Part shown: positions 19,696 to 28,569 of the stretch, one piece after another | How positions within the stretch are numbered: the first letter of the stretch is position 1 | Layout of the letters: every line of letters begins with the position of its first letter | Source of the DNA: an uncultured Flavobacteriales bacterium | GTDB lineage: Bacteria > Bacteroidota > Bacteroidia > Flavobacteriales_D > Crocinitomicaceae | Direction of reading: 5' to 3' | DNA length: 64,000 bases | Assembly: GCA_903945495.1 (NCBI GenBank) | Contig: CAJAVU010000021.1 | Span: forward strand, 335,594 to 399,593 | Program-made: the position numbers and the translations under genes | Notes under the pieces: generated by a model | Told to the model about the DNA's origin: nothing | Databases searched by the model: none | Seen by the model: the letters and a program-made list of their open reading frames with translations, nothing else

Positions 19696-21699
19696 TTATT
19701 TTTTGATGAATTTTTGTGTTGCAACTGAGTTATCAGTGTTAATGTTCACATAGTAAACACCACTTGACAAGTTAGAAGCATCAAAAGAAGTTTTTTGCGT
19801 TCCAGCTGTTAAGTTGTTTTCAGTTACAGTTGAAATTACTTTTCCTGTTACGTCAACAATTTGGATAGTTACTGTTGCATCATTTTTCAATGAGTAAACA
19901 ACTGTTGTTTCACCTGATGTTGGATTTGGAGCAATAGTTCCTACTGTTACATCTGAAGATAATTCATTCACATTCAATGATTGGTTCAAGTTCAATTCAG
20001 TAACTACTTGAGTTCCCATTGTAAACCAGTTGTTTCCTGGAGTTGAACCGAAATCACCAAATACGTGTGTTGAAGCGTCATCATCAAATGGGTTTTCTAA
20101 GTAACAGAAGTGATTAGCCTCACCACCATCGTGTTGAATCAATGCTAAGTAGTAGTTACCTGCTAACAAAGTTGGTATTGAAGATGGTCCAGATGCTGCT
20201 TGGTGGAAATTCAAAGTAACATCTTTAGAACTGTTGTTTGAAGAAGGATACATTGCAGAAGTGATAGGGAAATACCAGTCACCAGCTTCAACGATATGTG
20301 CATCAGCAAATGTTGTAGCATTCGTGAAGTCAACCAAATACAAAGCAACGTACAATTCACTTCCAACTGTTGTTGGGTAATTTGTTGAACGACCAACTTT
20401 CAAGTTGATTCCGTGTAAGTCAGCATCTGTAGGGATGAAGAATACAGATCCTAAGCCCATAAATGCACTTGACGTTGCTGTAGCACCCAGGTCTTTACCG
20501 ATACTTCCGAAGTACAATGGTTGTTGTAAGTCTGTTTGACCATAAACACCATCCGTAATTTTAAATGTACGTGTGAAATCATTATCAGCTGTATTTTCAT
20601 CAACTTCTGTCATACCTATAGTATAAGCTACAGTGTATGTACCAGCAGCGAACGCAGACATGTCAATTGTTGTTGCGAATGTAATTGTATCCGCTTCTAA
20701 ACTGAAGTCATTTGTTAAAACACCACCTGTTTCAGTAACGTTTACTCCTCCAGGACCTGTAACTGTAACAGTTAATGCAGTGTTTGTTGGAGTTAATTTA
20801 CCTAAGTTTTTAACTTTTGCTTGAACAGTTAAGTTTCCTGCGAATACAGTTGGAATACTTGTGTATTCATAACCAGCAGCGATATCACCTAACCATGCAT
20901 CAACTAATTCTAAGTTGTAATTAGGTTTCTCATAGATTTGAATATCATCAATCAACCAGAAATAATGTGTATTAGCTTGACCATTTTGATCTGTATTAAC
21001 ACCATCCCAAATGAATTTCACTTTAGATGTTGCAGACAATGTCAATGCATAAGGAGTTAAATCAATTGATACATCCATTGGTTGTACAATGTCTTCAGTT
21101 GGTTGATTTCTATCAACACCTAAATCAACTGGAATTGGAGCAGACCAAGTTGTTCCGTTATCTTCTGATACAGCAATAGCGAAAGGAATTTCTGTTGCAT
21201 TACAACAGTACATTGCTTCCGTTTTGAACGTCATTACAATTCCGTTTGTACCAGTTGAAAAGTCAATTGTTGGAGAAACTACCTCTCCATCAACTGGTGT
21301 AGAAGCGAAGTCTACTTCAGTTGGGTAAAGTGGTCCAAATGAATTCCAAGTCAAGAAACGACCTGTTAAGTTATCAGTGTAACCATATGCACTCATCGGG
21401 TGAGTAGAACCTAATGTCCAGTAAACTCCTGGGTTACCAACTGCAGAATAAACTCCGTTTGGCGTTGTCATTGCTGTTGTTCCACTGAAATCTTCAGTCC
21501 ATAATACGTTTAATGCTTTTTCAGCTTCTTCTTTTTGTGCTGGAGTAGAAGGTTTTACAGCAACAACAGAAGGTTGAGTTTTCGGAGTTGTGATTTTACC
21601 ATCAACACCGAAATTGTACTCTTTTGTTAAGTTTTGCCCCAAAGCCGTTGCACAAAGTGCCAAGGAAGCAATCGAAAAGTATACTTTTTTCATAATCAT
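19696..21699 (-). CDS. T9SS type A sorting domain-containing secreted protein
   Basis: 667 aa; signal peptide; C-terminal IAPNPTSGETTVVYSL...SSGVYYVNINTDNSVATQKFIKK. Confidence 0.85.
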   Translation of the reverse strand: MIMKKVYFSIASLALCATALGQNLTKEYNFGVDGKITTPKTQPSVVAVKPSTPAQKEEAEKALNVLWTEDFSGTTAMTTPNGVYSAVGNPGVYWTLGSTHPMSAYGYTDNLTGRFLTWNSFGPLYPTEVDFASTPVDGEVVSPTIDFSTGTNGIVMTFKTEAMYCCNATEIPFAIAVSEDNGTTWSAPIPVDLGVDRNQPTEDIVQPMDVSIDLTPYALTLSATSKVKFIWDGVNTDQNGQANTHYFWLIDDIQIYEKPNYNLELVDAWLGDIAAGYEYTSIPTVFAGNLTVQAKVKNLGKLTPTNTALTVTVTGPGGVNVTETGGVLTNDFSLEADTITFATTIDMSAFAAGTYTVAYTIGMTEVDENTADNDFTRTFKITDGVYGQTDLQQPLYFGSIGKDLGATATSSAFMGLGSVFFIPTDADLHGINLKVGRSTNYPTTVGSELYVALYLVDFTNATTFADAHIVEAGDWYFPITSAMYPSSNNSSKDVTLNFHQAASGPSSIPTLLAGNYYLALIQHDGGEANHFCYLENPFDDDASTHVFGDFGSTPGNNWFTMGTQVVTELNLNQSLNVNELSSDVTVGTIAPNPTSGETTVVYSLKNDATVTIQIVDVTGKVISTVTENNLTAGTQKTSFDASNLSSGVYYVNINTDNSVATQKFIKK

Positions 21700-21767
21700 G
21701 ATTATTTTAGATTAACAAATATAAACCATTTATAGTAATATTGATTCACCACTTAACTATTTAACTA

Positions 21768-22541
21768 CTACCGATCCTTCAAAAAAGGCAACAGTTCACG
21801 CGTTGAGCTTAAGTTTTCGTTCAGTAATGTCACAATTTTAACTTCTTCATTTCCAGGTTCGCAAAAATTAACAGCTCCCAAGGCGTCCACAACAACAGAG
21901 TCTCCTGAATAACTTAATCCATTTGCGTCTTCACCTACTCGGTTCACCCCGACAACATAACTTTGGTTTTCGATTGCACGTGCTTTCAAAAGTGCTTTCC
22001 AATGTTCGTTTCTTCGAGCGGGCCAATTGGCGATATACAGAATAACGTCGTAAACTGGCGATTGGTTGGAAGCAATGCGATTTCTCACAATTTCAGGAAA
22101 ACGCAAGTCGTAGCAAATTTGCAGTTGTAGGTTCCAACCTTTAAAACAAACGATTCTTTCTTCCGTCCCTGCGCTGTATGTTAAATCTTCACCAGCCAAG
22201 CCAAAGGTCTTCCTTTTATCGTAAACAGTGATGGTTCCATTCGGCTCAACAAAAAGTCCACGGTTGAAAAACTTACCATGTTCACGTACAATCATCGACG
22301 TATAAATAGCCGCATTTTTTTTCGATGCCAAATCCTTTAACCACTTGATAGAAACAGAATCGCTCATTTCTTCGGCCAATTGCTCGGCATTCATGGAAAA
22401 TCCTGTTTGAAACATTTCAGGAAGGAGAATAAGATCAACTTGTTCCGTCTCGGACAATAAAGCTGAAAAATGAGCCAAGTTGGCGTTTTTATCTTCCCAA
22501 ACTTGGTGGGCTTGTAGGAGGGCAATTCTTAAATCTTGCAT
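21768..22541 (-). CDS. Carbon-nitrogen hydrolase (nitrilase superfamily), omega-amidase-like
   Basis: 257 aa; catalytic pattern DLILLPEMFQTGF / DKRKTFGLAGE / LQICYDLRFPE. Confidence 0.85.
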   Translation of the reverse strand: MQDLRIALLQAHQVWEDKNANLAHFSALLSETEQVDLILLPEMFQTGFSMNAEQLAEEMSDSVSIKWLKDLASKKNAAIYTSMIVREHGKFFNRGLFVEPNGTITVYDKRKTFGLAGEDLTYSAGTEERIVCFKGWNLQLQICYDLRFPEIVRNRIASNQSPVYDVILYIANWPARRNEHWKALLKARAIENQSYVVGVNRVGEDANGLSYSGDSVVVDALGAVNFCEPGNEEVKIVTLLNENLSSTRELLPFLKDR

Positions 22542-23656
22542 AAACGTTCAGCGGCTTGTGTGAGTGTATCTGTGTCTTTTGCAAAACAAAAACGAATCAA
22601 TTTTAGATCTTTTCCATCGGCATTGAAAACGGATAAAGGAATCGTTGCAACACCGTGTTCCAACACTAGTCGCTTACAAAATTCGGTATCTGCTTCTTGA
22701 CTAATGTTTGCATAAGAAGCCACTTGAAAATAGGATCCTTCGGAAGGCAATAGTTCAAAGCGACTTTCGGTGATGAGGTTACGGAACAAATCGCGTTTAT
22801 CCTGATAAAACGATCCTAGTTGCAATACGTCCACTTTATCCAAGTATTCGCTCAAGGCAACTTGCGCTACACTGTTTACGCTAAAGACTAAAAACTGATG
22901 TACTTTTTTGATTTCTATCATCAAATGTTCAGGTGCAACTAAGTAACCAACTTTCCATCCAGTGATGTGAAATGTTTTTCCAAACGAGGAAACAACAATT
23001 GTGCGATCGATCAATGCTGGTCGAGTATTCGCAGAAATATGGCGTTCTTCAAAGGTGATGAATTCATACACTTCGTCGGAAAGCAACAACAAATTCGGAT
23101 GTTTCGCTAGTACGTTTTCCAATTGCTCAATGTCTTCAAGCGAGAAAATGCGTCCAGAAGGATTGTGCGGATTGTTGACAATTAATAAACGCGTTTTTGG
23201 CGTAATTGCTTGTTCGATGCGTTCCCAATTGGGTGTAAAATCATCATTCAAGGAAATACGAACAGGTTTTGCGCCAGTCAAAATCACAGGAGGCTCGTAG
23301 CAATCATAACTTGGATCTAAAATAAGTACTTCTTCACCTGCTTGAACCAAAGCTTGGATAGTTGCGTAGATTGCTTGCGTTGCTCCAGCGGTCATCAAGA
23401 CTTCTGTTTCGGGAACAACATTTCGTCCATAACAACGCTGAATCATTCCACAGATTTTTGCCAACAAGGGCGGATAACCAGCCATTGGAGCATATTGATG
23501 AATGGAATCTTTGGCAATGCGCTGCAGAATATCAGTCAATTGTTCATCGACAGGAAAATTTGGAAATCCTTGTGAAAGATTGATAGCATTGTGCTCCACC
23601 GCCAATTTTGACATAACAGTGAAGATGGTCGTTCCAACATGAGGTAATTTAGACAT
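22529..23656 (-). CDS. PLP-dependent aminotransferase, methionine aminotransferase (YbdL)-like
   Basis: INLSQGFPNFP, NNPHNPSGRIF, LLSDEVYEFITF, SSFGKTFHITGWKVGY. Overlaps the nitrilase gene; likely start is the second Met. Confidence 0.88.
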   Translation of the reverse strand: MSKLPHVGTTIFTVMSKLAVEHNAINLSQGFPNFPVDEQLTDILQRIAKDSIHQYAPMAGYPPLLAKICGMIQRCYGRNVVPETEVLMTAGATQAIYATIQALVQAGEEVLILDPSYDCYEPPVILTGAKPVRISLNDDFTPNWERIEQAITPKTRLLIVNNPHNPSGRIFSLEDIEQLENVLAKHPNLLLLSDEVYEFITFEERHISANTRPALIDRTIVVSSFGKTFHITGWKVGYLVAPEHLMIEIKKVHQFLVFSVNSVAQVALSEYLDKVDVLQLGSFYQDKRDLFRNLITESRFELLPSEGSYFQVASYANISQEADTEFCKRLVLEHGVATIPLSVFNADGKDLKLIRFCFAKDTDTLTQAAERLCKI

Positions 23657-23796
23657 GTGCGAATTTTTGTAACGCAAATATAGAGAATCAGATGAATCTC
23701 AATAGACCGTTCAACAAGCCATTAGTCAAATTTAACAGTTGTGTTTTTGAATCGATTCCTTTTTTAACTATTATTGTTTCACAAATTTATATACAA

Positions 23797-24261
23797 ATGA
23801 AACAGACATATATAGTTATTGCCACTGCACTTTTAAGTTTAATTGCATTCGGATCTCAAGCGCAAGAAGTGAAAGAACTTAAAAAAGAAGTGCGTAAAGA
23901 GGTGAATTTACAAGAAGAAAATGGTGTAAAAACCTTAACCATTACGACAACTGAAAATGGTGTAATAACTGAAGAAGTTTACAAAGGTGAAGCAGCTGAA
24001 GCGAAAATGGCGGAGTTTGAAACCAAAGAAGGTGAAGTACGCGAAGAGGTGAATGTAATTGAAAACAACGGCGAAAAAACTGTAACAGTTACAAAAACAG
24101 TCAATGGTGAAACGACAGTTGAAGTATTTACTGGAGCCGAGGCGGATGCTAAGTTAAAAGAAATGGAGCTTGGATCATCGAAAGAAACGAGTCCAAAAAA
24201 ATTAGATGTGAAATTGGAGAAACGTGAATTTCCAAAAACTGAACCAGTTAAGAAAAATTAA
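23797..24261 (+). CDS. Hypothetical secreted protein rich in E/K/V/T
   Basis: Signal peptide MKQTYIVIATALLSLIAFGSQAQ from internal Met; imperfect internal duplication EVRKEVNLQEENGVKTLTITTTENGVITEEVYKGEAAEAKM / EVREEVNVIENNGEKTVTVTKTVNGETTVEVFTGAEADAKL. Confidence 0.6.
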   Translation: MKQTYIVIATALLSLIAFGSQAQEVKELKKEVRKEVNLQEENGVKTLTITTTENGVITEEVYKGEAAEAKMAEFETKEGEVREEVNVIENNGEKTVTVTKTVNGETTVEVFTGAEADAKLKEMELGSSKETSPKKLDVKLEKREFPKTEPVKKN

Positions 24262-24282
24262 ATTGTTGGTTTAAAATAACCT

Positions 24283-24312
24283 AAGCTGTCTTGTAAAAGG
24301 CAGCTTTTTTTA
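24283..24312 (+). terminator. Rho-independent terminator
   Basis: AAGCTGTCTT-GTAA-AAGGCAGCTT stem (one G-U type mismatch) followed by T-tract. Confidence 0.75.
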
Positions 24313-24322
24313 TATTCGTAAA

Positions 24323-24577
24323 ATGAAAAAGATACTTTTAGTAGCATTGCCATTGTTGGTTTTTTCCTGTTCATCAAAGGATGAGCAATTTTGTAAGTGT
24401 TTGCAAGCAGGTGAAGAATTGAATGATTTTTCTGCAAAAATGATGACGGAAGAAGTCACTCAAGAGAAAGCAAACAAAATGCAGCAATTAAAAGATGTAA
24501 AGAAAAAAGAATGCGTCGACTATCAAACTATGATGGGCGATGAAATGTTGAAGCGTAAAGCAGAATGTAACAACTAA
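24323..24577 (+). CDS. Hypothetical small lipoprotein
   Basis: 84 aa; lipobox LLVFSCSS. Confidence 0.55.
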   Translation: MKKILLVALPLLVFSCSSKDEQFCKCLQAGEELNDFSAKMMTEEVTQEKANKMQQLKDVKKKECVDYQTMMGDEMLKRKAECNN

Positions 24578-24587
24578 AACGAAACAC

Positions 24588-24908
24588 ATGTTAGGCCTAC
24601 TACTCATTTACTTTATCGGAAAATACTTCTATCAATTGGCAGAAGACAACAACCGCAACAAATGGCTTTACGCTATTTTGGGAGTTGTTGTGTATTATAT
24701 CGGAATGATTGTATTAACAGTCGTTTTTGGTGTGATCATGTCATTTACAATCTATCCTTATTTCTTTGACATGAACGATGTATTACTTACCCTCATTGCA
24801 ATTCCTTTTGGATTGTTGAGTGTATGGATCTTTTATTCAATTCTAAGAAAGGCGTGGAAAAACAAACCTGTCATAAAAGAGAATGATAATTTGATTGATG
24901 ATTTTTGA
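24588..24908 (+). CDS. Hypothetical membrane protein
   Basis: 106 aa with about three hydrophobic segments; starts 10 bp after the previous stop. Confidence 0.55.
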   Translation: MLGLLLIYFIGKYFYQLAEDNNRNKWLYAILGVVVYYIGMIVLTVVFGVIMSFTIYPYFFDMNDVLLTLIAIPFGLLSVWIFYSILRKAWKNKPVIKENDNLIDDF

Positions 24909-24919
24909 TTGAAAATAGA

Positions 24920-24949
24920 AAAAGGCTGCTAAATAAGTAGCAGCCTTTT
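24920..24949. terminator. Bidirectional rho-independent terminator
   Basis: AAAAGGCTGCT-AAATAAGT-AGCAGCCTTTT between convergent genes. Confidence 0.8.
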
Positions 24950-25003
24950 GCCTATCAAATTATTCTCAATGAACTTCTAAATATTTAAATTTATTGAAGT
25001 TAC

Positions 25004-26311
25004 TTAATTGAAGATCACATCTAACGCCTCACAGAATTTACTAGCTGTATGCGCTAAAATTTCTTTCGTATGTGCAGCTGAAACAAAACCAACTTCGTAT
25101 CCACTCGGTCCTAAATAAACACCACGATTCAATAATTCACGGTGAATGTTTTTGAATCCTGTCATGTCTGGGTTGATTTCATCCGCTTTGTGAATGCTTT
25201 TCTTTCCATCAAAAGACAACCAGAAAATAGATCCAATGGTTACCAGTTCAAAGTTGTATGCATTTGCTTTTGCATGTGTGTTGATGATGTCAACAAAATA
25301 GCGTGTGCGTTCTGCTTGCTCTTCGTAAAATCCTGATTTCGCGCATTCTGTTAATTGCGCAATTCCAGCGGCCATTGCTACTGGATTCCCAGATAAGGTT
25401 CCAGCTTGATAAACAGGTCCATCAGGTGAAATTTGTGCCATGATTTGTGCTTTAGCACCGTATGCCCCAACTGGTAAGCCACCACCTATAATTTTTCCAT
25501 AAGTAACGATATCTGGTGCAATTCCATACAATTCAGCAGCACCTGAAAAAGCAACTCTGAATCCTGAAATTACCTCATCAAAGAACAATAAAATGCCTTC
25601 TTCAGTACAAATTTCTCTCAAGGCTAACAAGAATGTTTTTTCTTGCAATAACAAACCATTGTTCGCTGGAATTGGTTCGATAATCGCACAAGCAATTTGA
25701 TCTTTATATTCTGCTACACATTGTTTTAATGCGTCTAAATCGTTCAAAGGTAAAACCAACGTATCTACTGCAACATTCACAGGAACACCAGCGCTGGATG
25801 TTTCCCCAAACGTTACCAATCCACTTCCGGCTTTCACCAATAAGGCATCCGAATGTCCATGATAACAACCTTCAAACTTGATAATTTTTGTTTTACCAGT
25901 ATACCCGCGTGCTAAACGTAAAGCAGACATCACCGCTTCCGTTCCTGAACTAGTAAAACGGATTTTATCAATAAATGGATTGCGACTCAAAATCAAATCC
26001 GCCAATTCATTTTCTAAACGGGTAGGCGCTCCGAAGCTCGCACCGTTTTGCAATGCTCCAACAATTTTTTCATAAACAGCTGGATGATTGTGACCTAAAA
26101 TAAGTGGTCCCCAACTACAACAATAATCGATAAACTGATTGTCGTCTTCATCCCAAATGTAACAACCGTCACCTTTCTTAATAAAAAGAGGTGAACCTTC
26201 AACCGATTTAAACGCACGAACAGGAGAATTTACACCACCTGGAAAATACGTTTTTGCTGTTTCAAATAGCGCTTCAGAAGTTGAGCGTTTTATCGTGTGT
26301 TGCGTTGACAT
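25004..26311 (-). CDS. hemL: Glutamate-1-semialdehyde 2,1-aminomutase
   Basis: YFPGGVNSPVRAFKSV, GCYHGHSDALLVKAGSG, TYGKIIGGGLPVGAYG. Start placed at MSTQHTIKRS. Confidence 0.96.
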   Translation of the reverse strand: MSTQHTIKRSTSEALFETAKTYFPGGVNSPVRAFKSVEGSPLFIKKGDGCYIWDEDDNQFIDYCCSWGPLILGHNHPAVYEKIVGALQNGASFGAPTRLENELADLILSRNPFIDKIRFTSSGTEAVMSALRLARGYTGKTKIIKFEGCYHGHSDALLVKAGSGLVTFGETSSAGVPVNVAVDTLVLPLNDLDALKQCVAEYKDQIACAIIEPIPANNGLLLQEKTFLLALREICTEEGILLFFDEVISGFRVAFSGAAELYGIAPDIVTYGKIIGGGLPVGAYGAKAQIMAQISPDGPVYQAGTLSGNPVAMAAGIAQLTECAKSGFYEEQAERTRYFVDIINTHAKANAYNFELVTIGSIFWLSFDGKKSIHKADEINPDMTGFKNIHRELLNRGVYLGPSGYEVGFVSAAHTKEILAHTASKFCEALDVIFN

Positions 26312-26465
26312 GCTTATCTGTTTTGAGTGCAAAATTAGTACATAAATACCGATTTCAACAGAAAAATAAAGTGTCTTTCTGTTAATCATTAAACAACTAA
26401 AAGGAATATTTAGCTCACTTATTAAGAATAATTAACAAAAATTTGGATTATTGTTGTTGATTTCA

Positions 26466-26591
26466 ATGAAATGGTTCCGCGACATGGGTGAAGGTGGTGG
26501 AATGTTCTCATATGGTTTAGGATTGATCTTATTCTTGATTGGTTCTTCTTTGGGAGCAATTTCTTCAATCTTAGGATTCATGAAAAAATAA
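26466..26591 (+). CDS. Small single-TM glycine-rich protein (41 aa), not in the supplied ORF track
   Basis: Translation MKWFRDMGEGGGMFSYGLGLILFLIGSSLGAISSILGFMKK*; followed 18 bp later by a strong terminator. Confidence 0.5.
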   Translation: MKWFRDMGEGGGMFSYGLGLILFLIGSSLGAISSILGFMKK

Positions 26592-26609
26592 TAAACGACT
26601 TTCGTTTGG

Positions 26610-26640
26610 AAAAGGTCTTCTTCGGAAGGCCTTTTTTTTG
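26610..26640 (+). terminator. Rho-independent terminator with TTCG tetraloop
   Basis: AAAGGTCTTC-TTCG-GAAGGCCTTT followed by T-tract. Confidence 0.8.
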
Positions 26641-26704
26641 CGTTTTACATTCCTATCGGTTAATTACTTTTTTTCAGCGAAACCCTTCCCTTTCAATCTT
26701 TCAT

Positions 26705-26712
26705 TATCTTTG
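26705..26712 (+). promoter_or_regulatory. Bacteroidetes -7 box-like motif TATCTTTG
   Basis: Matches TAnnTTTG, 19 bp upstream of the kynU ATG. Confidence 0.5.
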
Positions 26713-26730
26713 AAGTGAAATCTAGATATA

Positions 26731-28017
26731 ATGAGCCATTTCGAAAATTCTTTAGCTTTTGCACAAGGTTTGGACGCAAAAGATCCATTAAAATCCTTCC
26801 GCGATAAGTTTTATTTCCCAACATTTCACGACAAAACTGTTCGATATTTCACAGGAAACTCGCTTGGATTACAACCAAAATCAACCAAAGAATACATTCT
26901 TGAAGAATTGGACGCTTGGGCTGAATACGGTGTTGAAGGACATTTTTTAGCAAAGCGTCCGTGGTTTGCTTACCACGAAAATTTAACGCAAAAAGCTGCG
27001 AACGTCGTTGGCGCATTACCAGTTGAAGTGGTGGTGACTCATTCCTTAACAACCAATCTACATTTATTGATGGTGTCGTTCTATCGCCCAGAAATCAACG
27101 GTAAACGAACAAAGATTTTATGCGAAGCGAAAGCTTTTCCAAGTGATCAATACGCTTTGGAATCACAAGTGAAATTTCATGGACTTGACCTAGCTGAACA
27201 TTTAGTGGAAGTAGCACCACGCGAAGGAGAGCAATTGATCCGTGAAGAAGATATTTTAGCGAAAATTGATGAATTAGGTGACGAATTAGCAATGGTAATG
27301 ATTGGTGGTGTAAACTATTACACGGGACAATTATTCGACATGGAAAAAATCACAAAGGCGGGTCATGCTGTTGGTGCAATCGTTGGTTTTGACTTGGCGC
27401 ATGCCGCAGGAAACATTAATCTTAAATTGCACGATTGGGGCGTAGATTTCGCTGCTTGGTGTGGTTACAAATACTTAAATTCTTCACCAGGTGGAGTAAG
27501 TGGAATGTTCGTACACGAACGTCATGCTTACAATCCTGAATTACCGCGTTTTGCTGGCTGGTGGGGTTACGACAAAGAAACGCGTTTCTTGATGCAACCA
27601 GGATTCAATCCAATGAAAGGAGCGGAAGGTTGGCAATTGAGTAACGCACCAATTCTTGGAATGGCAGCGCATTTAGCATCTTTAGATATTTTCGAAGAAG
27701 CAGGAATGGAGCGCATCGGAGAAAAACGCGATTTGATGACAGCCTACATGGAATTTGTCATTGACAATATTTCAGAAAAAAACAAAGAACGTTGCACATT
27801 TGAATTAATAACGCCGCGCGACAAAACAAAACGTGGAGCCCAATTGTCTATCATGGCGAAAGGACAAGGAAAAGCATTGTTTGATGCCTTGTCAGCTGAA
27901 GGAGTAGTAGCAGATTGGAGAGAACCAAATGTCATCCGAATCGCACCTGCACCATTATACAATTCATACGAGGATTGTTACTGGTTCGGGCAACTATTGG
28001 AAAAAGCAATACAATAG
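26731..28017 (+). CDS. kynU: Kynureninase
   Basis: 428 aa; FTGNSLGLQPKS, VGFDLAHAAGNINLKLHDWGVDFAAWCGYKYLNSSPG PLP-lysine region. Confidence 0.95.
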   Translation: MSHFENSLAFAQGLDAKDPLKSFRDKFYFPTFHDKTVRYFTGNSLGLQPKSTKEYILEELDAWAEYGVEGHFLAKRPWFAYHENLTQKAANVVGALPVEVVVTHSLTTNLHLLMVSFYRPEINGKRTKILCEAKAFPSDQYALESQVKFHGLDLAEHLVEVAPREGEQLIREEDILAKIDELGDELAMVMIGGVNYYTGQLFDMEKITKAGHAVGAIVGFDLAHAAGNINLKLHDWGVDFAAWCGYKYLNSSPGGVSGMFVHERHAYNPELPRFAGWWGYDKETRFLMQPGFNPMKGAEGWQLSNAPILGMAAHLASLDIFEEAGMERIGEKRDLMTAYMEFVIDNISEKNKERCTFELITPRDKTKRGAQLSIMAKGQGKALFDALSAEGVVADWREPNVIRIAPAPLYNSYEDCYWFGQLLEKAIQ

Positions 28018-28028
28018 GATTCGTGATT
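28016..28028. repeat. Left arm of 13-bp perfect inverted repeat flanking the four-helix-bundle gene
   Basis: AGGATTCGTGATT; reverse complement AATCACGAATCCT occurs at 28532-28544. Confidence 0.9.
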
Positions 28029-28112
28029 TATAATTTATAATTCATGATTCATGATTTGATTTTTGAAAATTGTGATTAACTTAATTTAGAGTATTCACAA
28101 AACGCAAGATAA

Positions 28113-28532
28113 ATGATAAAGAAATTTGAAGATTTAGGAGTTTGGCAAGAAGCAAGAGAGTTGTGTAAGGAAATTTATATGCACATTTCAAAGACTCCAT
28201 TTTCAAATGACTATGCACTTGTGAACCAAATCAATCGTTCAAGTGGATCTATCATGGATAATATTGCAGAAGGTTTTGAACGATCTGGAAATCGCGAGTT
28301 TATTCAATTTTTGACAATCAGTAAAGCATCTTGTGCAGAAGTAAAATCGCAAGTTTATCGTGCATTCGATCGCCAGTATTTGTCAGAAAGTGAAGTAGAA
28401 AAACTAAGTGCTAAAACACAAAGCCTCATCAATCAATTGGGAGGTTTTATACATTATTTAAAACAATCAGAATTTAAAGGAACGAAATTCAAGGAACCAG
28501 ATTTAGTCTATTTCCCAAATAACGAATCCTGA
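28113..28532 (+). CDS. Four-helix-bundle protein (S23/IVP family, Avd-like)
   Basis: 139 aa; KKFEDLGVWQEARELCKEIY, QINRSSGSIMDNIAEGFERSGNREFIQFLTISKASCAEVKSQVYRA. Confidence 0.9.
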   Translation: MIKKFEDLGVWQEARELCKEIYMHISKTPFSNDYALVNQINRSSGSIMDNIAEGFERSGNREFIQFLTISKASCAEVKSQVYRAFDRQYLSESEVEKLSAKTQSLINQLGGFIHYLKQSEFKGTKFKEPDLVYFPNNES

Positions 28533-28544
28533 ATCACGAATCCT
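28532..28544. repeat. Right arm of 13-bp perfect inverted repeat flanking the four-helix-bundle gene
   Basis: AATCACGAATCCT; embedded in a direct repeat ACGAATCCTGAAT (28522-28534 and 28536-28548). Confidence 0.9.
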
Positions 28545-28569
28545 GAATGACAAATTATGAATTGCAAGT

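Noticed and set aside
28113-28532. Diversity-generating retroelement (because of the Avd-like fold)
   Set aside because: No reverse transcriptase, template repeat or variable repeat seen near either four-helix-bundle gene.
28113-28532. 23S rRNA intervening-sequence protein within an rRNA gene
   Set aside because: No rRNA sequence flanks this gene; it lies between kynU and kmo.
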